A stretch of 46,007 bases of DNA, taken from an uncultured Mollicutes bacterium. Its GTDB lineage: Bacteria; Bacillota_I; Bacilli_A; Acholeplasmatales; Anaeroplasmataceae. Where the stretch lies: assembly GCA_945923475.1 (NCBI GenBank), contig CAMELE010000014.1:1-46007 (forward strand), written 5' to 3'. Made by a program: the position numbers and the translations under genes. The first letter of the stretch is position 1. Each line of letters begins with the position of its first letter. The notes under the pieces were generated by a model. That model was not told the DNA's origin, did not search any database, and worked only from the letters and a program-made list of their open reading frames with translations. This document shows positions 24,224 to 33,300 of the stretch, in pieces.

Positions 24224-26138
24224 AATTTGATTTTAATCTAATTTCATCTCCATCTAAAACGACATTATAAGCTTTATTATCGTTGCTTGATATTTGCTCA
24301 TAAATAATTTGATTTAGGATATTCTTATGCTTTGCCATTACCGAAAAATCTAAATGTAACGGTAGCTTATATCTGGCAAATATTTTCTCATATAGGTCGT
24401 TTAAAGTTGATTTAGGATTATCATCAATTACTAGATCATAGTCTAGTTTTTTTCTTGCCGATTCGCTTTTGAAGCCTAATCTAGATTCCTCGTTATGAGT
24501 AATAATATCTAAGATTACTAGATGCTTTGTATTAATTCTATTTCCCTTGTTATCTAAAAAATATCCATATGTTAATATTGATTCAATTAATCTTTTTAAG
24601 CATCCAGATAAAGCTGACGAATTTTGAATTATAAGTAAGGATAATGGGTATTTAAGTAATTGACCTGATATTATGCCCTCTTCCTCATATCCGACATATC
24701 CTGGAGGTGCACCAATTAGAGCTTGCATCGACGATTCATCCTGATATTGCCTAGCATCTAAGGATAAAATCATCTCATCAGTTATTCCTAAAAGAATCTT
24801 TAAGTCTTCCTTTAGATATTCTAAGGATGTTTCATTTTCATATATGGCTAAGTGATAGTTGTATTTGCTTTCTTCCTTTAAATGATTTTCTTTAAGAAAA
24901 ATCAATTTATTTATTTCCTTATAATGATATTGCTTGCTCTTGATTGAAATTCCAATTCTTTCATCAATTATTTTATCAACCAAGTCACATGTAATTGGTA
25001 AGCTATTAATCTTTGCATAACTCATCATTTCATCTAATATATCAATACATTTATCTGGACGAGCCTTATTTAAAATCCTCTTATCCGATTCCTTACATAA
25101 ATAATTTATAACATCATTTGATATCAAGATCTTATGATACTTCTCATACGATGCCTTTATTCCTAGCATAATCCTATTTGTAACCGCCAAGGAAGGCTCA
25201 TGCAAAACAATTGGGTCAAATCTTCTTCTTAATGCTTTATCCTTAAATATCGTCTTTTGATATTCATCTAATGTTGTCGCACCTATTATTTTGATTTCCG
25301 ATCTTGCAAGATAGGGCTTTAATATATTAGCAACATCTAAGCTGTTTTCAGATGCACCAGTACCGATAATTGTATGAACCTCATCTATAAATAAAACTGC
25401 ATTTGGGTTGGATGTAATGTATTTCATTGCTTCATCCAATCTCGACTCAAAATCTCCTCTATATTTAGTATTTGATAGCATTTGACTTAGATTAAGACTT
25501 AAAACCTCATAATTTAAATTATTTTCGTAGCTATATTTGGCAAATCCTTCCACAAGTGCTGTTTTACCAACCCCTGCCTCACCGATAATTAATGGATTAT
25601 TCTTATATTTTTTATTAAGAATAACAAGCATTCTCTTTAAATAATCATCATATTCATAAAGACCGTCTAATAATCCTTCTTTAGCTCTTTTAGTTAAATT
25701 GTGAGTATATTTAATCTCAACCTCTTTTTCTTTAAAATCATATATTTCCTTTAAATCTAGCAATAAATCCTGAGGAGATAAGCCTAATGCTCTTATAATC
25801 TTATAGGATATTGATTCCTTTGTTTCTAAAATACCATATAGTAAATGCTCCTCTTTAATTTTTCCGTATGATACACTAGTAGCCACATCAAAGATTTTTA
25901 TTAATGCATCGCTATATTTCTCGTGCGAATTTCTTAATACTATTACCTTGTTTGTTTCATCCTCAACTTCACTAATATCAACATTATACTCGTTCATTAA
26001 AAAATGGAAAATCCCATCCTCTATCTTTGCCATTTCGGATAGTAGATACTCGCTTCCTAGAGTTTCATGACCTGATGAATTTGACCTTTCCTCTGCCTGA
26101 TTAATTACCTCTAACACTGACATACTAAAGTCGTACAT
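24222..26138 (-). CDS. ClpC/ClpB-type AAA+ protein with an inactive second ATPase domain
   Basis: 638 residues. The N-terminal Clp_N double repeat spans about 5-140. D1 is complete: Walker A G-E-A-G-V-G-K-T-A-L (about 187-196), Walker B A-V-L-F-I-D-E-V-H-T, arginine-finger region A-L-R-R-R-F-D-P-I. D2 keeps the pore-loop stretch G-A-P-P-G-Y-V-G-Y-E-E-E-G and the D-N-K-G-N-R-I-N-T-K segment. Where D2 Walker A should be is Y-E-N-E-T-S-L-E, and in place of Walker B is L-S-L-L-I-I-Q-N-S-S, so D2 cannot bind or split ATP normally. The family unfolds proteins for ClpP or as disaggregase. It is single-gene, divergent from hflX. Confidence 0.9.
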   Translation of the reverse strand: MYDFSMSVLEVINQAEERSNSSGHETLGSEYLLSEMAKIEDGIFHFLMNEYNVDISEVEDETNKVIVLRNSHEKYSDALIKIFDVATSVSYGKIKEEHLLYGILETKESISYKIIRALGLSPQDLLLDLKEIYDFKEKEVEIKYTHNLTKRAKEGLLDGLYEYDDYLKRMLVILNKKYKNNPLIIGEAGVGKTALVEGFAKYSYENNLNYEVLSLNLSQMLSNTKYRGDFESRLDEAMKYITSNPNAVLFIDEVHTIIGTGASENSLDVANILKPYLARSEIKIIGATTLDEYQKTIFKDKALRRRFDPIVLHEPSLAVTNRIMLGIKASYEKYHKILISNDVINYLCKESDKRILNKARPDKCIDILDEMMSYAKINSLPITCDLVDKIIDERIGISIKSKQYHYKEINKLIFLKENHLKEESKYNYHLAIYENETSLEYLKEDLKILLGITDEMILSLDARQYQDESSMQALIGAPPGYVGYEEEGIISGQLLKYPLSLLIIQNSSALSGCLKRLIESILTYGYFLDNKGNRINTKHLVILDIITHNEESRLGFKSESARKKLDYDLVIDDNPKSTLNDLYEKIFARYKLPLHLDFSVMAKHKNILNQIIYEQISSNDNKAYNVVLDGDEIRLKSN

Positions 26139-26202
26139 TTAATACCACCTCGCCCTATAGTATATGAATTAAAGATTATTTTCATACAATTTAAAGCAAT
26201 TA

Positions 26203-26211
26203 TGCTATAAT
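26203..26211 (+). promoter_or_regulatory. Extended -10 promoter of hflX
   Basis: TGC-TATAAT lies 40 bases before the hflX start, a perfect extended -10 element without a clear -35. The spacer to clp (26139-26250) must also hold the divergent clp promoter, which I could not place. Confidence 0.5.
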
Positions 26212-26250
26212 ATTTTATGTTAGTACTTATATATAGAAATGGATGATTAT

Positions 26251-27504
26251 ATGAAAAAAGGAATATTAGTTGGAATAGATAATAAAGATGATATTTACGA
26301 CATAGATTACTCTTTAAATGAGTTAGGTACATTAGCTATGGAAATTGGAATTAAACCAATCGATAAAATAACACAAAAGACAAGCATTAATAAGTACACC
26401 TATGTTGGGAGCGGTAAGCTTGAAGAAATTCTAGTAGAAATTAAAATGAACGACGCTGATGTTGTTATCTTTAACGACGAATTAAGTCCCCTGATGTACA
26501 AAAATATCGAAGAATATCTAGGTATTGAAATACTTGATCGTTCATCAGTTATCCTTGAAATATTTTTAAATCATGCTCATACAACTGAGGCTAAGCTTGA
26601 GGTTAAGCTTGCTAATTTAAAATATTTATATCCAAGACTTTCATCATTAAGAGATGGCTTTGACCGTCAAAGAGCAGGTGATAAAGGTAGTGGAGAAACA
26701 CAGCTTGAGCTCGATAGACGTAAGACATTAAATGAAATTAATAGAATCGAATGTCAGCTTAAGGAAGCCCATAAGATGAAGGATAGGGTCATTCAAAGGC
26801 GAAAAAAGGATGGAATAAAAACAGTCGCATTAGTTGGGTATACTAATGCTGGTAAATCGAGCACGTTAAATTCAATCATTGAGTATACCAATAAAAGTTC
26901 AGACAAAATGGTTTATGCTAAAAATCAGCTCTTCGCTACCCTAGATACAGCTGTTCGACGAATCGAATACAATCAAACTAGCTTTCTTCTTACAGATACA
27001 ATCGGCTTTGTATCTAAGCTACCTCACCATTTAGTTAATTCCTTCAAGGAAACCTTAATGGAGGTTGCCCAGGCTGACCTTATAGTTCATGTTATAGATG
27101 CTTCATCTAAATATGCATATATGGAATTTCAAACAACGATGCAGGTTTTACAGAGTTTGAATGTTTCAGATAAAAAAATGCTAGTGCTACTAAACAAGAT
27201 TGATTTATGTGAGAATATTCCTATGGTTAATGGAATTGATTCAATTGAATTTTCAGCTACTACTAAGTATAATATTGATAAATTATTAAAATATATTACC
27301 GATTATTTAAATAGTGATATGATTTCTACTACAATTTTAATTCCTTATGATGATGGAAAAATGCTTAATTTTGTAAGAGTTAATACTAAAATTATTTCTC
27401 AAATAAGCTTAAATGATGGATATCAAATTACTCTTTTATGTGACAAAAAACTTTATAGTAAAATATCAATTTATGAGCCCAATGATAGCAAATTAGAAGC
27501 CTAG
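26251..27504 (+). CDS. hflX: Ribosome-associated GTPase HflX
   Basis: A GTPase that binds and splits stalled or heat-damaged 70S ribosomes. The N-terminal HflX domain has G-S-G-K-L-E-E-I and E-A-K-L-E-V-K-L-A-N-L-K-Y, then G-S-G-E-T-Q-L-E-L-D-R-R. The G domain has G-Y-T-N-A-G-K-S-S (G1, about 196-204), D-T-I-G-F (G3) and N-K-I-D (G4), in normal order. The start ATG (M-K-K-G-I-L-V-G-I) has a GGATGA site; a further ATG at 26239 is in frame but less likely. At 417 aa the length is normal. It is one of few plus-strand genes here. Confidence 0.96.
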   Translation: MKKGILVGIDNKDDIYDIDYSLNELGTLAMEIGIKPIDKITQKTSINKYTYVGSGKLEEILVEIKMNDADVVIFNDELSPLMYKNIEEYLGIEILDRSSVILEIFLNHAHTTEAKLEVKLANLKYLYPRLSSLRDGFDRQRAGDKGSGETQLELDRRKTLNEINRIECQLKEAHKMKDRVIQRRKKDGIKTVALVGYTNAGKSSTLNSIIEYTNKSSDKMVYAKNQLFATLDTAVRRIEYNQTSFLLTDTIGFVSKLPHHLVNSFKETLMEVAQADLIVHVIDASSKYAYMEFQTTMQVLQSLNVSDKKMLVLLNKIDLCENIPMVNGIDSIEFSATTKYNIDKLLKYITDYLNSDMISTTILIPYDDGKMLNFVRVNTKIISQISLNDGYQITLLCDKKLYSKISIYEPNDSKLEA

Positions 27505-27517
27505 GCTTCTTTTTTTA
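27495..27517 (+). terminator. Terminator of hflX
   Basis: AGAAGCC-TA-GGCTTCT with a following T-run; the stop codon lies in the stem. Confidence 0.8.
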
Positions 27518-27518
27518 T

Positions 27519-27544
27519 TAAAAAAGAGGATATTGGCTATCCTC
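27519..27544 (-). terminator. Terminator of the 75-aa membrane protein gene
   Basis: GAGGATA (27526-27532) pairs with TATCCTC (27538-27544); the minus strand continues with TTTTTT. It faces the hflX terminator. Confidence 0.8.
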
Positions 27545-27550
27545 GTTAAC

Positions 27551-27778
27551 TTATCGTTCTATTTTAAAAAAATTCACAATAAAATATATAAAACTTACTA
27601 ATAAAACGAATATTATGGCATAATTAATAATAAAGCCATGATCAAATCTAGTGATTATTAAATCAAATGAAATAATTTTACTTGGTTTTGCATAGATAAA
27701 ATGTCTTATGTATATGCATACATCATTTATAAGCAATGTTAATAAAACAACTAAAAATAACTTTCTCCGCTTTCCCAT
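27551..27778 (-). CDS. Small membrane protein of unknown function, 75 aa
   Basis: Starts M-G-K-R-R-K with a hydrophobic helix at about 7-27 and a second at about 48-70. The start has a strong GAGGAG site. It lies 38 bases downstream of nusG, beyond the nusG terminator, and has its own terminator. No family recognised; codon and ribosome-site quality support a real gene. Confidence 0.7.
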   Translation of the reverse strand: MGKRRKLFLVVLLTLLINDVCIYIRHFIYAKPSKIISFDLIITRFDHGFIINYAIIFVLLVSFIYFIVNFFKIER

Positions 27779-27795
27779 TTTATCACTCCTCGTAT

Positions 27796-27825
27796 GAAAA
27801 AAGAAACGTAAATATCTTACGCTTC
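27796..27825 (-). terminator. Terminator of the rpmG-secE-nusG operon
   Basis: GAAACGTAA (27803-27811) pairs with TTACGCTTC (27817-27825), one G-T wobble on the RNA, then TTTTTT on the minus strand. The stem includes the nusG stop. Confidence 0.75.
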
Positions 27826-28374
27826 TTTTTCTATTTTTTTAACTGATTCGATTGATAATTCATTTGGAGTTAAACGACCAAACATTTCTACTAAAACAGT
27901 TACAATCTTCTTTTCCTGATTAACAGCTGAAATTGAAGCTACAGTATCTCTCCATGGTCCAGATGTAATTAAAACTTTGTCACCAACAGCAAAATCATAA
28001 ACTGGCTTTTCCAGCTTACCAATACGCATTAAAATTTCGTTCATTTCAGATTGAGGAACAGGATTTGGTTTTGTACCGTTTCCTGAAGAACCTAAAAATC
28101 CTGTAACTTTTGGTGTATTACGAACCATAAACCAAGCTCTTTCATCAACCTCTTTTTCAACTTCCATTTCTACAAAGACGTATCCAGGGAACATTTTACG
28201 AGTCTTAATAACCTTCTTACCATCTTTTTTTACTTCCTCGTATTCCTCATCAGGGCTTAAAATTTGATAGATTTTATCTTCAAAGCCCATTGATGTAATA
28301 CGACGCTCAAGATCTTCCTTAACTGAATTTTCTTGACCTGAATAAGTTTGAACAATATACCATTTTTTACTCAT
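27817..28374 (-). CDS. nusG: Transcription antitermination factor NusG
   Basis: Binds RNA polymerase and modulates pausing and termination; couples transcription with translation. The NGN domain starts W-Y-I-V-Q-T-Y-S-G-Q-E-N and has K-M-F-P-G-Y-V-F-V-E-M. The KOW domain near the C terminus has V-G-D-K-V-L-I-T-S-G-P-W-R-D-T (about 129-143). Normal length (185 aa). It follows secE by 14 bases, as in nearly all bacteria. The usual next genes rplK-rplA are missing here: a small membrane protein and hflX follow instead. Confidence 0.97.
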   Translation of the reverse strand: MSKKWYIVQTYSGQENSVKEDLERRITSMGFEDKIYQILSPDEEYEEVKKDGKKVIKTRKMFPGYVFVEMEVEKEVDERAWFMVRNTPKVTGFLGSSGNGTKPNPVPQSEMNEILMRIGKLEKPVYDFAVGDKVLITSGPWRDTVASISAVNQEKKIVTVLVEMFGRLTPNELSIESVKKIEKEA

Positions 28375-28388
28375 ATATAAACCCTTTT

Positions 28389-28805
28389 CTATTTAATATT
28401 TAAAATACCCTTAATTAATTCACTTACAAGCACATCATACATCAAATATAATAATGTAAAAATTATTAGGAATACAAATACCTTAATTGTATTACCAACA
28501 AACAATGGCATTGTAGGCCAAGTAATCTTCTTAAACTCTGGAAATGCAACCTTAACGAATGGATAAAGTGCATATACTAAGCTTAAAGAAGCTACTACAG
28601 TTACAATTACTGCAAATGCAGTAGGAAATGAGCCAATAACTGGCACTGTAGACTTAATCTCTAATGTTCCATTTAAAAGGAATACTCCTAAAATTAGAAC
28701 AGCAATTGATAAAAACACGAATAAGTAATTTTCCCATTTATGCTCTGTTGCTAAATATTCCATTAATCTACTACGAGATTCTTCTTGTTTCTCTTTAATT
28801 GCCAT
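28389..28805 (-). CDS. secE: SecE-like preprotein translocase subunit with extra N-terminal helices
   Basis: The C-terminal third is SecE: F-P-E-F-K-K-I-T-W-P-T (residues about 90-100), followed by the single conserved membrane helix ending L-Y-L-M-Y-D-V. SecE clamps SecY in the membrane. Firmicutes SecE is normally about 60 aa with one helix; here 138 aa, with two extra helices (about 29-47 and 60-84) before the conserved part. The start has AGGAGG. The rpmG-secE-nusG order is the universal one, which supports the call despite the short match. Confidence 0.88.
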   Translation of the reverse strand: MAIKEKQEESRSRLMEYLATEHKWENYLFVFLSIAVLILGVFLLNGTLEIKSTVPVIGSFPTAFAVIVTVVASLSLVYALYPFVKVAFPEFKKITWPTMPLFVGNTIKVFVFLIIFTLLYLMYDVLVSELIKGILNIK

Positions 28806-28819
28806 AATAAGCCTCCTAA

Positions 28820-28969
28820 TTATTTTGTTTCCCTATGAATTGTATATTTATTACATCTAGGGCAAAACTTTTTAAATTCTAATCTTTCTGTTGTGGTAGC
28901 TTTATTTTTAGTCGTTTGATAATTACGACTTAAGCATTCTTCACAGACTAAAGTTATTTTTTCTCTCAT
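28820..28969 (-). CDS. rpmG: Ribosomal protein bL33
   Basis: 49 residues: [12 protein letters not shown], then R-N-Y-Q-T-T-K-N-K, then [18 protein letters not shown]. Both CxxC pairs (C-E-E-C and C-P-R-C) are present, so it is a zinc-binding bL33 of the large subunit. The start has AAAGGTGG. It is too short for many ORF filters but is certain from sequence and place (directly before secE-nusG). Confidence 0.95.
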   Translation of the reverse strand: MREKITLVCEECLSRNYQTTKNKATTTERLEFKKFCPRCNKYTIHRETK

Positions 28970-29004
28970 GATTAAAAAACCACCTTTATAGTGTTTACTT
29001 ATTA

Positions 29005-29033
29005 ATTTTATTATAACTTTAAAGATTAGTCAA
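29005..29033 (-). promoter_or_regulatory. Promoter of rpmG-secE-nusG
   Basis: TTGACT (29028-29033), a 17-base spacer and TAAAAT (29005-29010) on the minus strand, 36 bases before rpmG. Confidence 0.65.
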
Positions 29034-29055
29034 GCATAAACAAAGGATATAATCA

Positions 29056-29568
29056 TTAATTAACCTTTTTTTGTTCTTTTTTGGACATATCCTTTATCTT
29101 TCTAACCTGATAATAAACGTTTTTTATGGGTATTCCAGTTATCTCAGAAATATCATGATAGCTATAGCCTCGGCATATTAAGCTATAAATTCTCCTTTGT
29201 AAATCATTTTCAAATACTATATCGTAAATTGAATATGGAGTTTCAGAAAAATTATAGGTATTATGCATTGATTCCTCTAAATATAAACAATTCTTAAGTT
29301 TTTTCTTTTTCTTTATTAGCATTCTTTTAAAGGAAACAGTGTATAAATTGTAAAACTTGTTCGTTTCCTTATATATTTGAATACATTTAAGAAAAATTGT
29401 ATAGCTATCCAATAATAAATCCTCCTTTTCAATATCCGGAAAATCAAATCTTCGAAGAATACTATTAGATATAATTTGATACTTTTCAAATAAAATTTTA
29501 AATGCTTTTGCGTTATGCTCTTTAGCCAAATAAATCAAATATGAATCCTCATATTGCGAAAAAATCAT
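29056..29568 (-). CDS. SigH-like sigma-factor protein, divergent
   Basis: 170 residues. The N-terminal half resembles sigma region 2 (D-S-Y-L-I-Y-L-A-K-E-H-N-A-K-A-F-K-I-L-F-E-K-Y, then D-L-L-L-D-S-Y-T-I-F), and the C terminus is a region-4-like helix-turn-helix (R-G-Y-S-Y-H-D-I-S-E-I-T-G-I-P-I-K-N-V-Y-Y-Q-V-R-K-I-K). Its place between rlmB and rpmG is the sigH (spo0H) locus of Bacilli and Clostridia, so it is most likely the SigH orthologue. It is shorter than SigH (about 215 aa) and diverged. SigH drives early sporulation and competence genes; here its targets are unknown. Confidence 0.75.
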   Translation of the reverse strand: MIFSQYEDSYLIYLAKEHNAKAFKILFEKYQIISNSILRRFDFPDIEKEDLLLDSYTIFLKCIQIYKETNKFYNLYTVSFKRMLIKKKKKLKNCLYLEESMHNTYNFSETPYSIYDIVFENDLQRRIYSLICRGYSYHDISEITGIPIKNVYYQVRKIKDMSKKEQKKVN

Positions 29569-29576
29569 TGTTATTA

Positions 29577-30284
29577 CTATTCATTAATTAATGCAAGAAC
29601 GATTCCGCAAGAAACAGATGCGTTTAACGAATTGACATGACCAACCATTGGGATTTGAAGCATATAATCACATTGCTTCTTCACAAGCTTTGACATCCCA
29701 AAGCCTTCTGAACCAATGATTACTGCCAAATTTAAATTTTTATCTAAATCCTTAGCCTTAACATCACCAGATGCGTCTGTACCTACTATCCAATATCCAT
29801 TTTCCTTTAATTTAACAATTGCTTGAGTCAAATTATTTACCATGATAATTGGTACATATTCAATTGCACCAGTTGAAACATGAGCTACTACCTCAGTAAC
29901 ACTTACACTTCTATTTTTAGGAATAATCACACCCTTAACTCCAAATGCATCTGCACTTCTTAAAATAGCTCCAAAGTTATGAGGATCTTCAATTCCATCT
30001 AATACTAGAAATATCTCTCTTTTATCAGACTTTTGCAATAAAGCTGTATCCAAATCATAATATTGATAGTCAGATGCAAAAGCGCCATAATTTTGGTGGG
30101 AAATTCCAAAAAGAGAATCCATTTTCTTCTTATCAACAATCTGATATTTAATTTTCTTATCCTGTAAAAGAGAAATAAAATTACTATCTTTTTTTGTTTG
30201 CTCAGCTGTTGTATATACGCATTCTAGCTTATGACCTGAAAATATAGCCTCGTATGTACAATTCTTTCCATATATTTTTATCAT
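29577..30284 (-). CDS. rlmB: 23S rRNA (guanosine-2'-O-)-methyltransferase RlmB / TrmH family
   Basis: A SPOUT methyltransferase: an N-terminal L30e-like substrate domain (residues about 1-75) then the knot with D-G-I-E-D-P-H-N-F-G-A-I-L-R-S-A (about 91-106), I-I-G-S-E-G-F-G-M-S and the final I-P-M-V-G-H-V-N-S-L-N-A-S-V. This is the RlmB form acting on 23S rRNA G2251 in E. coli. 235 aa is normal. It lies eight bases upstream of the SigH-like gene; the yacP gene usually found between rlmB and sigH is absent. Confidence 0.94.
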   Translation of the reverse strand: MIKIYGKNCTYEAIFSGHKLECVYTTAEQTKKDSNFISLLQDKKIKYQIVDKKKMDSLFGISHQNYGAFASDYQYYDLDTALLQKSDKREIFLVLDGIEDPHNFGAILRSADAFGVKGVIIPKNRSVSVTEVVAHVSTGAIEYVPIIMVNNLTQAIVKLKENGYWIVGTDASGDVKAKDLDKNLNLAVIIGSEGFGMSKLVKKQCDYMLQIPMVGHVNSLNASVSCGIVLALINE

Positions 30285-30328
30285 ATTTTAATCTCCATTT
30301 TGTCAAAATTATTTTAACATAATTATTA

Positions 30329-30369
30329 AAAATAAAGAAGAAGAATTTTTGAAATTATCTTCTTCTTCT
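30329..30369 (-). terminator. Terminator of the P-type ATPase gene
   Basis: AGAAGAAGAA (30336-30345) and TTCTTCTTCT (30360-30369) pair, followed by T-rich sequence on the minus strand. It overlaps the region just upstream of rlmB. Confidence 0.7.
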
Positions 30370-30373
30370 ATTA

Positions 30374-33300
30374 TTATATTCTGTTTAAAATATCTGTTAG
30401 TTTCTTAAATTGCTTTTTAGAGAATGGCACAACGCTCTTAATTACAAAAATTAATGGGTGACTTGCCAAGCATAATGCAATTAATAGTATAATACAGTTC
30501 ATAGGAAGCACAGCAACCTGACCACCATATACTACCTTAGAATCTACTTTAATATTTGTAACAACACCATCAATCTTTAAATATCCATCAGATGTTAACG
30601 ATTGTATAATTGTTGTATTAGTACCTTTGCACTTATATTCCGTAATCATTCCGTTTACAATATAATAATTGGCACTAGTTATATCAATTTCTGGTAAATA
30701 ATTAACTCCTGTTGCAATATCATTAATATAATATTCCTTAGATTTAATACTTAATGTACTAATTAATGATTCATCGTAATCTATATCGCTTGAATCACCA
30801 TCAAGCCATAGCTTTCCATCCTTATGTGAAATCAATATTGGTTCACCGTTGTTTATTTGGTAATTTAATGGCTCTCCATCGATATAAACATCATAATTAT
30901 TTTGAAGTGATACCTTACCAACCTTAGTATTAGTTGTACGAATCATAGTGTTGTATCCATCTACATAATAATAATTATCGATAATTGAAACCTCTGGTAA
31001 AATATTATACATTGTCTTTGTTTCAAATGTTCTATCATTTTCCTCATAAACAATAAATACTGTACCATCTGAGCTTACTCTAATTGAATATGTATTGCTA
31101 TTTAAATATACATATGGTGTTTCATACGCACCAAAAACAAATTTTCCATTACTAGAGCATGTAACATCAGGAAGTGATGGCTTATGATTAGTAACTACTA
31201 CATTATCAACAACCAAATATCCATCACTATTGACCTCAGCTGTATGAGTTGTAGTTGGCTTAACACATAATTCCTCAAGGACATATCCATCTACAGTATA
31301 GTGATTTGATTCAGATATAGAAACAACCTGAGTTTCCCAAGTAATAACCTCTTCGGTTTTAGAATAATATTGCATACCTGCAAAAGTCGGTGAAAAATCG
31401 AAGAATGAAGGCATTAATAATGTTGCAAATACAAATACTGAAAAACATCCTCCAAATAGCCACTTACGTATACTGTTATTAAAAGGCTTGCATGTTTCAT
31501 AAAGCACCATCATACAAGTAAAGGTTGCTGTAATACATATTATTGTAGAGGTTACTCTACTACTCATATCTAGGCTACTTTGAAGAAGAAATACCAGGAT
31601 AGATTGAATAACAATCACTATTGCACCAGGTAATGCACTTTTAATAATTGTCGATAGAAAGTTTTTAGGTGCCATCTCATTATTAGGCTCAAGCACTAAT
31701 ATCACTGATGGTAAACCAATGCACAAGAAGTCAATCATTAGTAATTGATTTGTACTTATTGGATAGCTACCTTGAATTAATGCTACTATTGTCAATAACA
31801 AGCTAAATATTGTTTTTGTTAAATAAAGCTTTGCGACCTTCGCAACATTTGAAATAACTCTTCTTCCTTCTTGTACAACCTTAGGCATTGAATTAAAATT
31901 AGAATCTAATAAAACAAGATGTGATACATTTCTTGCAGCTTCAGAACCTGAAGCAATCGCAATAGAGCAATCTGCCTCTTTTAAGGCAAGAATGTCGTTA
32001 ACACCATCTCCAGTCATCGCAACCTTATGTCCTAACTCCTGTAGAGTTTGAACTAAAAGCTTCTTCTGAGATGGACTAACACGTCCAAATACTGTATATT
32101 TTGCGGCAGCTCTAACAACCTCAGTGTCAGTCAAACCATCGAGACTAATATATTCATTAGCTCTATCTATTCCTGCACGCTCGGCTACCTTTGATACTGT
32201 TACAGGGTTATCTCCGGAAATAACCTTAACCTCAACACCAGACTTTTTAAAATAATCGATAGTTTTAATTGCATCTGGTCTTACATTATCCTCAATCAAA
32301 ATTAAAGCTACTGGCTCTAAGTTATTTGGAATTAAATCATCCGCTATAGAATCAAAGCTATGTGCAATAAGTAACACACGGTATCCTTCTTTTGCAGATT
32401 TATTAACATCAGACTCTATTAATTTATAATTTTTCTTTAATATAAACTCAGGAGCACCTAAAACAAATGTTCCATAATTGTCAAAAGTAGCTGCACTATA
32501 TTTTCTTTGAGAAGAGAATGGTATAACCTTCGAATGCTTAAGACGCTTAGCCCGACCAAACTTTTCCTCAAGTGCTACATTTGTTAAATTCATATCATTT
32601 GTTGCATTAAGCATTGCGGAAACTATTTGCTTCGTAGTTAAATCCTTAATAATATCATAATCAATAACATTCTTAACACTCATTGATCCATCTGTAATAG
32701 TACCTGTTTTATCTAGGCACAAAACATCTACTCTTGCAAGCATTTCAATACAATATAGCTCCTGTACAAGAACATTTTGCTTACCTAATCTTAAAACACC
32801 TACGGCCAATGCTACTGACGTAACTAAATACAATCCTGATGGAATCATACCAATCATAGCTCCAGCAGTTTTTCTTATACATGTTTCATATGGTAACCCA
32901 TTCATCATATACTGAATCAAGAATAATGCGATACCAGTTGGAATGATAATACATCCCATAACCATAATTATACGCTTTAATGATTTTAGCAATTCAGAAT
33001 TTGGCTTACGATATTGTTTAGCTTGACCGCTTAATCTCTCAATATAATTATCGCTACCAACCTTATCAACTCGAGCAATACACCTTCCTGATACAACAAA
33101 CGATCCTGAATAAAGTATATCTCCTGGATGCTTAACAATCGCATCCGCTTCTCCGGTTAGCAATGATTCATTTACTTCAATTTGGCCATCAACTAATATA
33201 CTATCTGAACAAATTTGCTTACCAGAATCAAGCACTAGTAAATCGTCAAGTACAACCTCCTCAAGAGAAACCTCCTGAACCTTGCCTTCACGTAAAACAT

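Noticed and set aside
26111-26332. 73-codon minus-strand frame across the clp-hflX spacer
   Set aside because: It covers the divergent promoter region and the hflX start, with no start signal or protein character.
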